NCBI RefSeq assembly: GCF_020536995.1
Contig: NC_068359.1
Coordinates: 87,160,697 to 87,224,696, forward strand
Direction of reading: 5' to 3'
From: Dreissena polymorpha
Taxonomy: Eukaryota; Mollusca; Bivalvia; Myida; Dreissenidae
Length of the DNA stretch: 64,000 bases
A program made the position numbers and the translations under genes. Below the pieces are notes generated by a model, which was given only the letters and a program-made list of their open reading frames with translations, had not been told where the DNA came from and ran no database searches. Positions 47,150 through 58,743 of the stretch are shown one piece after another (position 1 is the stretch's first letter; each line of letters opens with the position of its first letter).

Positions 47150-49600
47150 TGTTTCTACTATTACTAGACTTAAATAAAAAAAATTGAATATCACTTCACT
47201 ACCTCCTCAAGTCACCGCATACAGCAAACTCATACATATTACACATCATAAAACTAAATAAATGTTCACATAACATTTATTGATTATTGGTATAACATAT
47301 ACTCAATAAACACCATACAATTGTCACTTGAGATTGAAATCCAGTTACACATGTACTACAAATTAAAAAAAAATCAATCTCAAAACACATTACGCCAGTG
47401 TCATTTGAGCTGTGCACAATAAAATACAACTTCACGATTCAACACTTTTCAAGAACACGATTCGCTTTGAATGTTCACGCCAAACAATTATCAATTTCCC
47501 ACTATATTGTTCATACACAGGCACATATTTATTACCACACAACAATGTCCAAATATGCTACCTCAAGACACTTTATTTCACTGTACACACACAAGTTGTT
47601 TGCATAATACAATGTGTAATTTATTTCTGTTGAATGTGTGTAATGTCAATAACACATCACAATATAAAATAATTGAACACAGTATTCAACTTGAAATTAT
47701 TTCCACTCCAATTCCCTTATTCCAGTTTGTACCCACTTAAATGCTTCAAATACAAACATCACACTTCAACTCAAATGCAAAATAACTATTTCCCTTCCAC
47801 ATGCAAGTTCAATTCCAATCAATGGTAATGAATGTCACAATAAAGGTCTCTAGAGGCTATAGGCATACACGCATGTACATGACTGTTATTGAAATTTAAA
47901 GATCGAGGTCCCCGGCCTGCGCGCGGATTTCAATAAGCGAGCGGGGTGACAGCGATTAAATTATGCATAATGATGAACTTCCGTTGCTTCAGAAAATGGC
48001 GAGTGATTAACCTTGTCAATTTCTATGTACATAGTCGAACTTTTTTTTAAGCAGACTATTTGTCGAAAGATTTTTATTGATTTAGTATGTGTTTGCATTA
48101 TAATAAACTACCGGTAACAAAAAACATAATAATAATAATAAAAAATATAAACATTGACTTCGAGCGCTTATGCATTAAATGCAATAATAAAAACACAAAT
48201 TGCGAATAATTGTTTTATATTTGACGTATTGTTGTTACTGTTGTTTATTATTGTTGACGACTATTGTTGTTGTTGTTGTTGATTACTATTGTTGTTGTTG
48301 TTGATGATCATTGTTGTTGTTGTTGATAACTACTGTCGTTGTTGTTGACTAGGATTGTTGTTGTTGTTGTTGATGACTATTGTTGTTGTTGATGACTACT
48401 GTTGTTGTTGTTGATGACTACTGTTGTTGTTGTGCATATAGCAACACCTACATTCATGCCTTATGCCACAACAATTATTATTTATTATTATTATTATTTA
48501 TTTTTATTTCTTGTCGGTCACTGATTTAATTATTCAACCAATATTTCAATTTAATTTTTTTCCTGTTTCACTTACCTTGTAATCCACACAGCAATACTAC
48601 AAGAACCTATGCAACATGTCTACACTACACAAAACTACTACCATTCATGTACATTGTACAACCAAAACACAGTTTTACTATCTGTGTTTTCCCTAAAAGG
48701 AATTACTACTACAAAAGACTGGTCAGTGAATGTCATTCATAAAGTCAACCAACGAAATGTAAGAAATTATGAGATGTCACTGAACACCAAAATTATCAAG
48801 CAATCAAACACCTTGGAAAAGCATAACACAACATTAAATCACTGTCAAACAGGATTGATCCAGTTTTAAGACTTTGTATACAAAAGTTTAGCAATTTCCA
48901 TGAAAAAACAGACCCAACACTGGAAGGTTGCCAATAGTTTTACTTTCTCAATACACTGTGAATTAAAAAAAGTAATTTATTTTAAAGACAATAGCAGCAT
49001 TTCTACAGAATTAAATTCAATATTAGTTAATTAACTAGGTTTTATATTAAAATAGAGATATTCCATCACCCAATATTAATATATCATGCAAGTGAACCTT
49101 TCATACAAAAATGCTACTCACGCTCAGTTGACCTGGATACTGTACACAATTTGTTTCAGCCACTAGATGCACAATTGTTCAATAGTTCAATGTTCACATT
49201 AATGGAAATTTGAAATGTTAATTGTTCCAATCTTCCGTGAAGATCTAACGAGCAGGATGACGGTCTCGAAGATTTGCGTTATGAGGGCAAAATACCCACA
49301 AAATAGTCCAACCAGTATAACTGGAAACTTGAAACAAAAGCGGCAGCACAATGGCCACTTAAAACTGCACCAAAACATCCAGGTGAAGTACAAACATCTG
49401 CAGATGGAACAGCAACGAACAGCAACCCATGTACAGTACATCTACATACGATATCTGGTCTGCCAACCAGAGCGGCTCCTGCTCCTCCCGAAGCCGAAAC
49501 TCGATGTCCTCGTCGATCACATTTTGCAATATGTCGACAATAGTTGAAAAAATAGTTAGCACAAAGTAGCACTTAAGATGTCTTAAAATTTAAATTCTGT
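47150..49600 (-). other. Leader-side region of the minus-strand element, with simple repeats
   Basis: Two and a half kilobases between the gag region and the primer-binding-site-like sequence. It contains a GC-richer segment near 47905-47960 and simple repeats at 48120-48510, and some C-poor AT-rich sequence. Whether it is all leader of the element or includes a later insertion is not resolved. No separate gene is supported. Confidence 0.35.
48229..48440. repeat. GTT-rich compound microsatellite
   Basis: Runs of (GTT)n separated by GATGACTACT-type spacers give a 24-30 base superperiod. Flanking short (AAT)n at 48127-48141 and (TTA)n at 48477-48500. Confidence 0.9.
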
Positions 49601-49625
49601 TAAAAACACACGTTGGGCGCCATTT

Positions 49626-50200
49626 TGTAACACTGGTGGTATTTATATATCAATTATACTTAATTATATTGTTCCACAAGTGCGGGTTCGTTAATGTTCA
49701 GGAAGATTTAAGACATGTAAACCTTTTATAAGGTTGTTTTATACTTTATTATACTGCTACATATTAAATATTCAATATTCAATGTTGAATTCCAGATATG
49801 AAGACAACCTGAAATTAATAATAACACAAATTATAGTAAAATAACATACATAATAATATGATGGTCATCTAGTGGCTTTTATACAAAGTTGCATAGAAAA
49901 CCATATAATGATCAATATAAAACATACATATCCGCTTTTATAATACATTCATGACTTTAACAATATTTCATTTTTTTTTACCATTTATGGAATGGCTGCT
50001 TAACCCTCACACACTGATCTTACACACAGGAATCTCCGTGAAGATGTTAAGCTCTGCAAGTTAAATGCATGTGCTAATAAAGCATACAGAAATAGTGAAT
50101 AAGATAGGAAAGAGCAATTCTGAGAAGTGCTGCCATTTTGCCAAGTCGCGGAAACACATTACAAATTAATATAAATGCACAATATATTAGATAATTACTT
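49626..50200 (-). repeat. Probable 5' LTR of the minus-strand element
   Basis: On the minus strand the sequence ends GTGTTACA directly before the primer-binding-site-like TGGCGCCC, the usual LTR boundary, and a TATAAAAGG motif sits about 100 bases inside (near 49724-49732). The far edge is unknown; 50200 is a guess. No second copy of this sequence is seen in the window. Confidence 0.45.
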
Positions 50201-51533
50201 GTACAACACAAATCAATTAGCCACAATCTTTATAAAAACACTATTGCAACCAAGAGACTTATACTAACCTCAAAGAAGCACGGCTCTTAAATTACATTTG
50301 AAAAAACATGTCCTTCCAGCTCAACCCCAATCTCTTGCACGACGGTCACATTACATTCACCTCTGTGTTGGGCTCAGAACGTACTATTGTTATGACAGCG
50401 TCTCATTCATGTCATGATCATTCCAAGCGTTCATCATTGATGTTAAAGTATACTAAACAATCTCTTGCACGACGGTTACATTGCATTAACTGCATTAAAG
50501 AAAACCACCTCATACCATGATATCTTATATCAGTCTTAATTAATTATTATAAAATTTATATGTTTTTTATGTTAAGAAACCAACATACATAAATACGTCG
50601 AAACAATGCCTAACGTCACTCAATAAAAAATATGTACAATTGTTTACATTTGTGAAGTGCGTGGAATGATTACATCTGTGTAAATGGGCAATTAAATAGT
50701 TCCAAAGAGTTGCATTAAAACTCACAAGTTTTTGCACGATTTATCGTACATTTAAAAGTCATATTTTTTAACTAAATGCATGCGATCTTAAATATACACA
50801 CAAATAAACATTGTATGCGTTTGTTCGGTTTTAGCTATTTGGTAGACGAAATGGCGTGCTGAGCCTTATGCAGAGTTGTATGTGAGAGCAAGGAACGACA
50901 ACTCTGCGTGGAGATTGGCTCAACCCATGAAATACTACTGCCAGAGCGGGAAAGAAAACTTGCCCAACAGATTCAATGTACAGGAAAGAAAATAGGCTAA
51001 AAACAACTATGCACACAAGGGAGACAACTTTTAAATAGAATTTGTGACTGGTTACATTGTGATTTATAGTGCCTAATGATAACGTTCATTAATCAAATAT
51101 TTCTTCATTTTTAATCAGAATCAAAGTTAAAAAATCGTGTTGCGTTCGTGCCACGTCATACGAAAATAGGTCCGATGCCATCCAAAGACAATCCTACGAA
51201 ATCTGGCCGCGGCAAACCTGTCCACTAATGAGATCGCAAAACATGGCGTCACGTTATTAAGGACATGGTTGCTGCTGACCAGACTATGCGAATGGCAGGC
51301 TGGTTTGAAACAACGCTGGTCTCGTAGAGAATAAGACCCAAGTTCGCATTATGCGAATGCCTTTCTGTAAAAAAACAAAACAAATATACACCGATTTTTC
51401 CTAGATTTATCTCAGAAGTGACGTTTTGAATTTATGTGATTGTTTGATTGAAACTTTAAAATATGCATTAATATAAGACAGAGGATGTTGTCTCGTAACA
51501 AACAAGTTGGCGACGTTTTTAACGTTATATACC
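50201..51533. other. Non-coding stretch upstream of the protease gene
   Basis: A 32-base direct repeat (CAATCTCTTGCACGACGGTC type) lies at 50328-50359 and 50458-50489. Around 51230-51360 sequence with GCAGGCTGGTTTGAAACAAC and ATTCGCATTATGCGAAT looks like a dispersed repeat. The signal-peptide exon expected for the protease gene was not found here. Confidence 0.4.
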
Positions 51534-51796
51534 CTTTATTACTTTAATTGATTGTGGAAATGCCGCTAACTTTCTAGCAATATCGACAAGAACGTGATAA
51601 GCGTTTTAATCGTATTAATATTCACCATATATCTCGACTTTACTTGCTCGAAATTTCTCAGCGGGTCTCGCTAAGAAAATGTGCAGCGAGTTAAGTCCAG
51701 ATAAAGAGCAATTATTAGTACGAAATAAATCATTTTCTTGCTGCTGATATGGCTGGAAAGTTAGCGGCTTTTAAACAATCAAAACAAGTAATAAAG
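51534..51796. repeat. Inverted-repeat element of 263 bp beside the protease gene
   Basis: Arms of about 51 bases at 51534-51584 and 51746-51796 are complementary with about ten mismatches. Both contain GCCGCTAACTTTC or its complement. The inner flanks pair more weakly. It looks like a MITE or foldback element. It ends about 65 bases before the first exon seen of the protease gene. Confidence 0.75.
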
Positions 51797-51862
51797 TGCA
51801 TGCAATGGCGAAAAATACCTAAATCGGCATGAGCGTCGCCATCTTTTCTGCTCTTCTGTCAG

Positions 51863-54800
51863 AGCAATCAATCAGTTTCACTTTTATGTACATGTATATC
51901 TTTGTACGAACATATCGACTCTTGTGGCAAAACCTACATTGTGAAAAACGACGTCAAGAAGCGAATTGTAGGCGGCTCGTCGTTACTTCAAGGAGAGTGG
52001 CCTTGGCTGGTGTCACTTCAACGATTATTGGCTAATAAGAAGTATATGGAGCATGTTTGTGGAGCGACACTTATCTCCCCGCAGGTGCTACTCACCGCTG
52101 CGCATTGTTTCGAGTGTGTTCGATTGTCAACGGAAATGGGAAGGTATGTACTTAAACATGGGCACACATAAATACACATACGTATTGCCTTATTTATTAC
52201 AGGTCAACACATTTGTTTATTCCCCCCCCCCACCCCCAACATGAAAGGGCGTGGGATTAGGCAATTCACTTATTCGTACGTTCGTACATATCTAAGTCGT
52301 TCCCGATTCATGTCCGGACTATTACATCAACAATAATTTGAAAGTTTAATATAGTTTGCTAACCTTGATTACTAAGTGGATACGACGCGCAAGCGCATAC
52401 CATATGCATAAGGCTCCAAACTTAAGGTCACACTAAGAGATCAAAGGTCAAATGTGATAATTTAGACGGCTTGTCCAGACTGTAATTTTATTTGTATCGG
52501 TTTATAGTAAAAAAATCTTTACAATGATTATTAAATGTGGGGTTGGTGTGACGCGATGCGCAACACATTCCAATCTCAAAGGTAAAGACCACGCCTGAAG
52601 ATAAAAATAAATATGTCCTTAATACATCTTGACATTGAGTGTTATTTTATCGTCGATGGGACAACTGTAAAATTTGATTATCATCGTTTAGATCTCTTAG
52701 CGACTGGTCAAGGTCACATCAATAGATTGAATGTAAAGGATGAGACCACTATTGCTTGTTCAGACTTAAAGTTCATCACGTATGTGGTTATTTAGAAATC
52801 ACTTGCCACAAACGAACAACATTTAAATATCGCGGGTTTTACATAATACTTGTAACCATATCCCAAATGTCAACGTCACTTGCATGGAATATATATCTGA
52901 ATATATATCTCTGCTATAACTTGATCGTTTTCATTTAGCTTTTTCGACACACCCTATTCCTGTTTCTAAAACACGGGTAGTCTAGGAAAGTTCATCCATC
53001 CGTGTGTTTTATAAATCATGTATTAAACTCTCCATAGATTTACGTGAAATCTGAAAAAAAACTAAAGGTAATAGAACATAAGCGCGACGTGAAAAACACA
53101 TTTTGTTATACATAATCGAAACAAATAAATCTGTTATACATAATCGAAACAAATAATTATAGATTTTCTATACTTTAACAGTAAAGCTATTTTGATTTTA
53201 GTAACTGCAATCGACATAAGCACAACACTTATCTTACAATTTTACATAATTTTACGTGATTGTAGTATACGAGCATGTCTGACGTTATCATGAGTCTCTG
53301 GAGATTGACCCGTTTGATACAAACAACTGGCGCGTTATACTCGGAGAGCACGTGCAGTATCGAGAGGAAGGCACGGAGCAGAAGCATACCTTGGACAAGA
53401 TAGTCACACACCCTAAGTACTCGCGTGAGTGGCTACTCCTATATTAAACACATAAATTACTAGTATTTGATATAAATGAGTGGCATACGCATTACCGTGT
53501 GTCACGGACATGCATATGTACCTTTTAAAACATGTTTAAACCGATCATTTTAACTGAGCGCTTGCATATTCCATACAGATGTTAACCATGCCAATTTATC
53601 ATACGCGTGCACACATCAACTAAATTGTATCTCACAATTGCACCTGCAGTTCAACTGTATCAGACTCGTAGAAAGAGGTGTCTCACATGTAATGTTTATC
53701 AATTCCAATTCATGAAATGCTTGACTGTGTCAACTACACTATGTTATGCAAGTTTACTTGTCCACTCCAATACACTACACGAATTTCAGTTTTCCACACC
53801 AATGACTCACACGATTTCAATGTCAATTTATCATACAAATTTAAGTGTCCAGGCCAATTTATCACAGTTGCCATTGACAAATGTGCTACACAGGAAACGA
53901 CCATTGAAAGCGTGTGGTAAATTCTTTATGACATTTACAGATGCGTGTTTTGATATACACAAATGTCTTACATTCTCTTCATTGTCGACTCCTATGTATC
54001 GAACGGTCTCTAGTATTCAGGTCAGTGTATGACACGCTACAAAATGTCCGCACTCCTGTCAGTGTCTATATCAATTTATCACAACACGCTTGTCAGTGTC
54101 CACACTTAGTCTCAAACGCTTGTCAGTGTCCACACCTATATCTCAAACGCTTGTCAATGTCCACACATATGTCTCAAACGCTTGTCAGTGTCCACACCTA
54201 TGTCTCAAACATTTGTCAGTGTCCACACCTATGTCTCAAACGCTTGTCAGTGTCCACACCTATGCCTCAAACGCTTGTCAGTTTCCACACCTATGTCTCA
54301 AACTCTTTTCAGTATCCACACCTACTCTCAAACGCTTGTCAGTGTCCACAACCATGTCGCAAACGCTTGTCAGTGTCCACACCTATGTTTCAAACGCTTG
54401 TCAGTGTCCACACCTATGTCTCAAACGCTTGTCAGTTTCCACACCTATGTCTCAAACTCTTTTCAGTATCCACACCTATTTCTCAAACGCTTGTCAATGT
54501 CCACACATATGTCTCAAACGCTTGTCAGTGTCCACACCTATGTCTCGAACGTTTGTCAGTGTCCACACCTATGTCTCAAACGCTTGTTAGTGTCTACACC
54601 TATGTCTCAAACGCGTGTCAGTTTCCCCACCTATGTCTCAAACTCTTTTCAGTATCCACACCTACTCTAAAACGCTTGTCAGTGTCCACAACCATGTCGC
54701 AAACGCTTGTCAGTGTCCACACCTATGTCTCAAACGCTTGTCAGTGTCCACACCTATTCTCAAACGCTTGCCAGCGACCGCGCCTATTCTCAAACGCTTG

Positions 54801-57800
54801 TCAGTGTCCACACCTATGTCTCAAACGGTTGTCAGTGTCCACACCTACGTCTCGAACGCTTATCAGTGTCCACACCTTTATCTCAAACGCTTTTCAATGT
54901 CCACACCTATGTCTCGACCGCTTGTCAGTGCCCACACCTATGTCTCAAACGCTTGTTAGTTTCCACACCTATGTCTCAAACTCTTGTAAGTATCCACACC
55001 TATTTTCAAACGCGTGTCAGTGTCCACAACTATGTCTCGAACGCTTGTCAGTGTCCACACCTATATCTCAAACGCTGGTCAGTGTCCACACCTATGTCTC
55101 AAACGCTTGTTAGTGTCAGTACCTATGTCTCAAACGCTTGTAAGTATCCACACCTATTCTCAAGCGCTTGTCAGTGTCCAAACCTATGTCTTAACCGCTT
55201 GTCAGTATCCACACCTATGTCTCAAACGCGTGTCAGTGTCCACACATATGTCTCAAAAGCTTGTCAGTGCCTACAAATACGTCTCAAGCGTCAGTGTCAA
55301 CTGCATCAGTGTCTACAATGTATCACATGGTTATCAATTCCAACGACAATTTGAATAACACCCTTATCAAGTGACTGTTTCAATTGCATTATTTTTATCT
55401 TTAACACAGGGCGTTTCGTAAGCTCTAAATCGAAAAACACGTCATGCATAAAACTTTATGCACTGCGCGCAATGCATCATACAGTATCGATATACTAGAA
55501 TAACGTTGCGTGTCTGAACATTCAACAAATGAATTAAAAACTATTCAGTGTCATCTTTAACATATCATACTCCTCCAATTTATCTGACGTGTGCACTTGA
55601 CACCTAAAATGTATCAGACGCTAACATGTGTCAACAAAATATGTAAGACGTGTTCGCGTGTCAATTAAAATGATTAAGCCGTTCGCACCTATTAAAGCGG
55701 GTATATACGATTTTTTATGTGTGTTTAATTGTAATATATTGATAATATATATATTACAATAACACAAAATAGGCAAGAAAAATTATACATTTAAGCCGAA
55801 TTTAATAAAATGCAGCAAAAACAAATTAGCGCCCCGAGCCGATAGTGACGTACATATTTGCCTACAATAACCGAAGCATTCTTCTTTGTATTATAATCCG
55901 TTAAACTACGAGGGTGTTCCAGAAGTTCGTGGATTTTCGCTATAACTTATTTTTTTTGCTGGTAAAAGTCAATGAAATTTACAAATCATACAAACCAATT
56001 ATCACGGACTTTAAGCTAAAAATGCATGAATTCCATAGAGCGCGTTTGAAACGCGTTGCCATAAAGACCTCAGTAACGACATGCGGCGCGAATTTAAATT
56101 TGGTTTAAATGTCGTTGATAAACAGAATTAACGGCAAATTTCACGTTACAGCGCCTAAGTCCTCCTTACAGCCCGGATTTGGCCCCTATGGACTTCCGCG
56201 TCTTCCCGGAAGTTAAATCACAGTTGCGCGGTATTCGCTTTGCAAGTAAACAGGAACTTACAGTTGCAGCAAAGCGAATCGTGTCGTCTTTTGACGCTGA
56301 CTGGTATAGAGACACTTTTGACAAGTGGATTTCCCGACACATAAAGTGCATTCGCGTTGGAGTAGATTATGTTTGAAAAGATTTGACAGTTGTTAACTTC
56401 ATAACGTCATTGACGTTGAACAGAAACGTTACACGTGCGTCGGTGTGCGCATTGTGCACATGTTTAAATCTCTGATATATATTTATTGTTTTATGTATTC
56501 CCATGATATTTGGAGAGTAGATTTGGAAAGGACGAAATCTTCTTAACATGCTATTTGTTTGTCCATTTATGTTACCAAATGAAAGTTATAGCGAAAATCC
56601 ATGAACTTCTGGAACACCCCTCGTAAGTTTAGATGCACATCGTACATGTATGGTATACATGATGGCGAATTCGGCTGTACAGCCGTTTTCAATTTCAGAA
56701 TTAAATATCTTGCTTATTTCGCATTTTTCGACACATGTTCTTCTTAACTTTTATTTTAATTTATATTGAAATATAAATATGTATAATAAGTTTTTTACAC
56801 TGTTTATATAAATTCATAAGTATTTGACAAAATCGTATATACCCGCTTTAACTCATTTATGCAAGAAGCTTCAACTCATTTATTTTAAACGCTTCAAAGT
56901 GTCATCCCCAATGTATCAGTTGTTTGAACATTTTTATTTCAGTGTCGTCGGACGATGCAGTGTTCTATGATATCGCCCTACCTACGTTGAGAAGGCCTGC
57001 TTACCTGTCCGAGTACGTGAACACCATTTGTATGGACCCCAATTACACTGCGCCCGATCACAGCCACTGCGTCACTGCGGGATGGGGAGACTTAGTGCAC
57101 GGTAGACTCGAATTTCTAATATAAAGAAGTGACATTCCAGCCGCTGGAGCAGTATTGCATTCTTATTATATTCAATTTTTTGGTCCTTTATTTAAGGCAA
57201 CTGACCAATTGCCAAAACAGTACGAAACAGCGCAATACGAAACAACATACACACATAGAAGAATAAAGCTGGGGTCACCGACTTGGAACGGTCAATGCAA
57301 AGCATAGGGGGTGTAAACCGATTTTATAGCCCTCAACCTCATTCTTGGCCCAGCAATATTTATGATACATATAAGTGTAAATAAAAAAGATCTTAAACAA
57401 GGTTTCTAACAATAATAAAAAAAACAATACCGCCACCAGCCTCTGAAGGCTGAAAATATAACAACATTGAAGATGTGTACGGGGATACACGTTACTGATT
57501 CCACGCAGCACACATCAAAATAACCAACTCACTATCATAGAAAAAATAAAACACATTTAAGGTATAGAGATATGTTTTTATTTTCCCAAAGAAAGAATAA
57601 TAATATATTCCTGTTCAGTAATGAATTCCAGTTGCAAACAAAAGATAAGTAAACTGTGTCGCTTTGTTTGACAATAATATTATTACGATTCAGCAAAGTT
57701 TTTGGTAGCCATTAGAAAGGCAAGAGCATCGGAATACTGACGTAAATCTCATATAACAATTTTAACTTGCAATGTTTATACCAATGTTACAACGGGAGAG

Positions 57801-58743
57801 GCGGCGTTGTTTTCCAGGTGCGAATGAGGGCGTGGAATTACCGCACCATGCGAGTCTTCAGATCGTGCCCAATTCCGTCTGCGCCGAACGCTACGATGTT
57901 TCTCCGGAAGACCTCGACGTTTCTCCGGAAGACCACGATGTTTCTCAGGAAGATCACGATGTTTCTCCGGAAGATCACGATGTTTCTCCGGAAGACCACG
58001 ATGTTTCTCCGGAAGACTACGATGTTTCTCCAGAAGACACACCCCTCATTTACGCCGCTGGTGAAGGCAGGGATTCCTGTCAGGTGGGATTCAATATTGT
58101 GAATGTTCATTAGCAAATAGCTTAGTATCAAAAAGTCGTACATATTCTTGTTTTCCGTGTCTGAAATGAATTCTTATGATATTGCTCATCTAAGGTGACA
58201 TCATTCGATCTTTTTTTCAAATTTTCCATGTTTTTGTTTTATGACCAACACGTCAACATGAACAAATGGCAACATTTATATTTAATCAACTTTACTTAGT
58301 TTTGTTATATACGTTTCTTTTCGTTAATTATAGTGTGCTTGATAATAGATATGCGCACTTTGTCATTTTAGTTAATAATTTTATTTACTCGTCCAAGAAA
58401 TACGCTGGCTTACAAGAAATAACAATTTCCTAAACTTGTTTGATAATATTTGTTATGAACTAACAATTCGTGTTAGATTATATCAAATTAGATGTGTTAG
58501 CACATACATCTATTAAGTTAATTACTACGTGAAATGATGTACTTTATGTCATTAAAGGGCATTTCACTTGTTTTCTAGGTCGACTCGGGCGGTCCGCTAG
58601 CGTGCTTCCATGACGGCCACTGGATCAAGGTGGGCGTGGTCAATTCAGGCAAAGGTTGCGCCGGCAACCCACTGTACCCCTCGTTCTACACGCGTGTAAA
58701 TTACTTCTACGACTGGATAGAGAATGTCATTGATTCCAACTGA
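51863..58743 (+). CDS. Trypsin-like serine protease (S1 family), at least five exons
   Basis: Exon 51863-52143 follows a long pyrimidine tract (CTGCTCTTCTGTCAG). It holds the activation site KKRIVGG, WPWLVSL, and LLTAAHCF with the catalytic His. Exon about 53266-53424 has NNWRVILGEHVQYREEG and IVTHPKYS. Exon 56943-57101 has DDAVFYDIALPTL with the catalytic Asp, and CVTAGWGDL. Exon 57818-58083 has ASLQIVPNSVC, a repeat insert, then GEGRDSCQ with the Asp that sets trypsin-like specificity. Exon 58579-58743 has VDSGGPLACF with the catalytic Ser, and FYTRVNYFYDWI to the stop. Phases of the last three junctions agree. Joining exon one to exon two needs a one-base shift, and a stop lies upstream in the second exon's frame, so the gene may be damaged there, mis-assembled or spliced differently. 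The residue before DSGG is Val, not Gly, and the usual ICAG is IYAA. No signal peptide exon seen. Confidence 0.8.
54085..55300. repeat. 31 bp minisatellite, about 40 copies, in the second intron seen of the protease gene
   Basis: The unit is CGCTTGTCAGTGTCCACACC followed by TATGTCTCAAA. Most copies are 30-31 bases with few substitutions. Because 31 is not a multiple of three, the array reads open in all three plus frames, giving spurious ORFs of up to 390 codons. Flanking sequence at 53570-54080 and 55300-55690 has diverged versions (GTATCA, GTGTC, CAATTTATCA) of the same words. Confidence 0.95.
55907..56625 (+). mobile_element. Mariner-like transposon with internal deletion, in the protease intron
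   Basis: Terminal inverted repeats of about 41 bases start CGAGGGTGTTCCAGAAGTTC (55909) and mirror 56582-56623 with one G/A mismatch and one indel. TA flanks both ends (55907-55908, 56624-56625), the Tc1/mariner target. The remaining coding part has PPYSPDLAPMDFRVFP, with the third catalytic Asp of the DD34D motif, then LRGIRFASKQEL and WYRDTFDKWISRHIKCI and VGVDYV (about 56157-56373). The N-terminal DNA-binding half is largely gone, so the copy is about half of the usual 1.3 kb and cannot make transposase. Confidence 0.9.
57240..57530. repeat. Probable dispersed repeat in the third intron seen of the protease gene
   Basis: The words AAAGCTGGGGTCACCGACTT, GGAACGGTCAATGC, TAAACCGATTTTATAG and CCACCAGCCTCTGAAGGCTG occur in this order in a dispersed bivalve repeat that I recall. 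Boundaries and class are unclear. Confidence 0.4.
57892..58038 (+). repeat. In-frame 21 bp coding minisatellite (DVSPED repeat) in the protease
   Basis: Seven units of 21 bases encode YDVSPED, LDVSPED, HDVSQED, HDVSPED twice more, HDVSPED and YDVSPED. They sit between the Cys of PNSVC and the TPLIYAAGEGRDSC segment, where other S1 proteases have a short loop. The insert adds about 49 residues with over twenty acidic ones. Being a multiple of three, it also leaves minus-strand frames open, which are not genes. Confidence 0.95.

Larger units (their letters stand above)
44190..49625 (-). mobile_element. Ty3/Gypsy-type LTR retrotransposon, broken fossil (minus strand)
   Basis: Reading on the minus strand, the parts are a capsid-type gag region (about 46350-47150, with FASFNFPKIQNFSGE and LYTKPNESVSSFASRVEDLF), a nucleocapsid CCHC knuckle (CHKCGQTGHFQAQC, about 46055-46105), an aspartic protease active site (ALLDTGSCVSII, about 45925-45960), and a reverse transcriptase (about 44250-45130) with KRNGKLRMCVDYR, VVFIDDIIIYSKT and AFAGYYRRFV. 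The order and motifs are Ty3/Gypsy. A primer-binding-site-like TGGCGCCCAACGTG lies at about 49606-49619, next to a probable LTR. The element is incomplete and carries roughly half a dozen breaks in its coding part. Its frames are much longer than those of the element at 1-6 kb, so it is younger. The leader between 47150 and 49600 is unexplained. Confidence 0.8.

Noticed and set aside
47398-47740. Three overlapping plus-strand ORFs
   Set aside because: Low-complexity AT/CA-rich translations opposite the retroelement, with no domain and no splice context.
49199-49572. Overlapping minus- and plus-strand ORFs near the primer-binding-site-like word
   Set aside because: No recognisable domain. They sit in the leader side of the minus-strand retroelement and I cannot support a gene.
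53941-55358. Long plus-strand ORFs of 114-390 codons rich in CQCPHL and SVSTPMSQTLV
   Set aside because: They are translations of the 31 bp minisatellite. Its period leaves all three frames open, and the region lies in an intron of the protease gene.
57776-58143. Minus-strand ORFs with EKHRGLP and FRRNIVV repeats
   Set aside because: Shadow frames of the 21 bp coding repeat in the protease exon on the plus strand.
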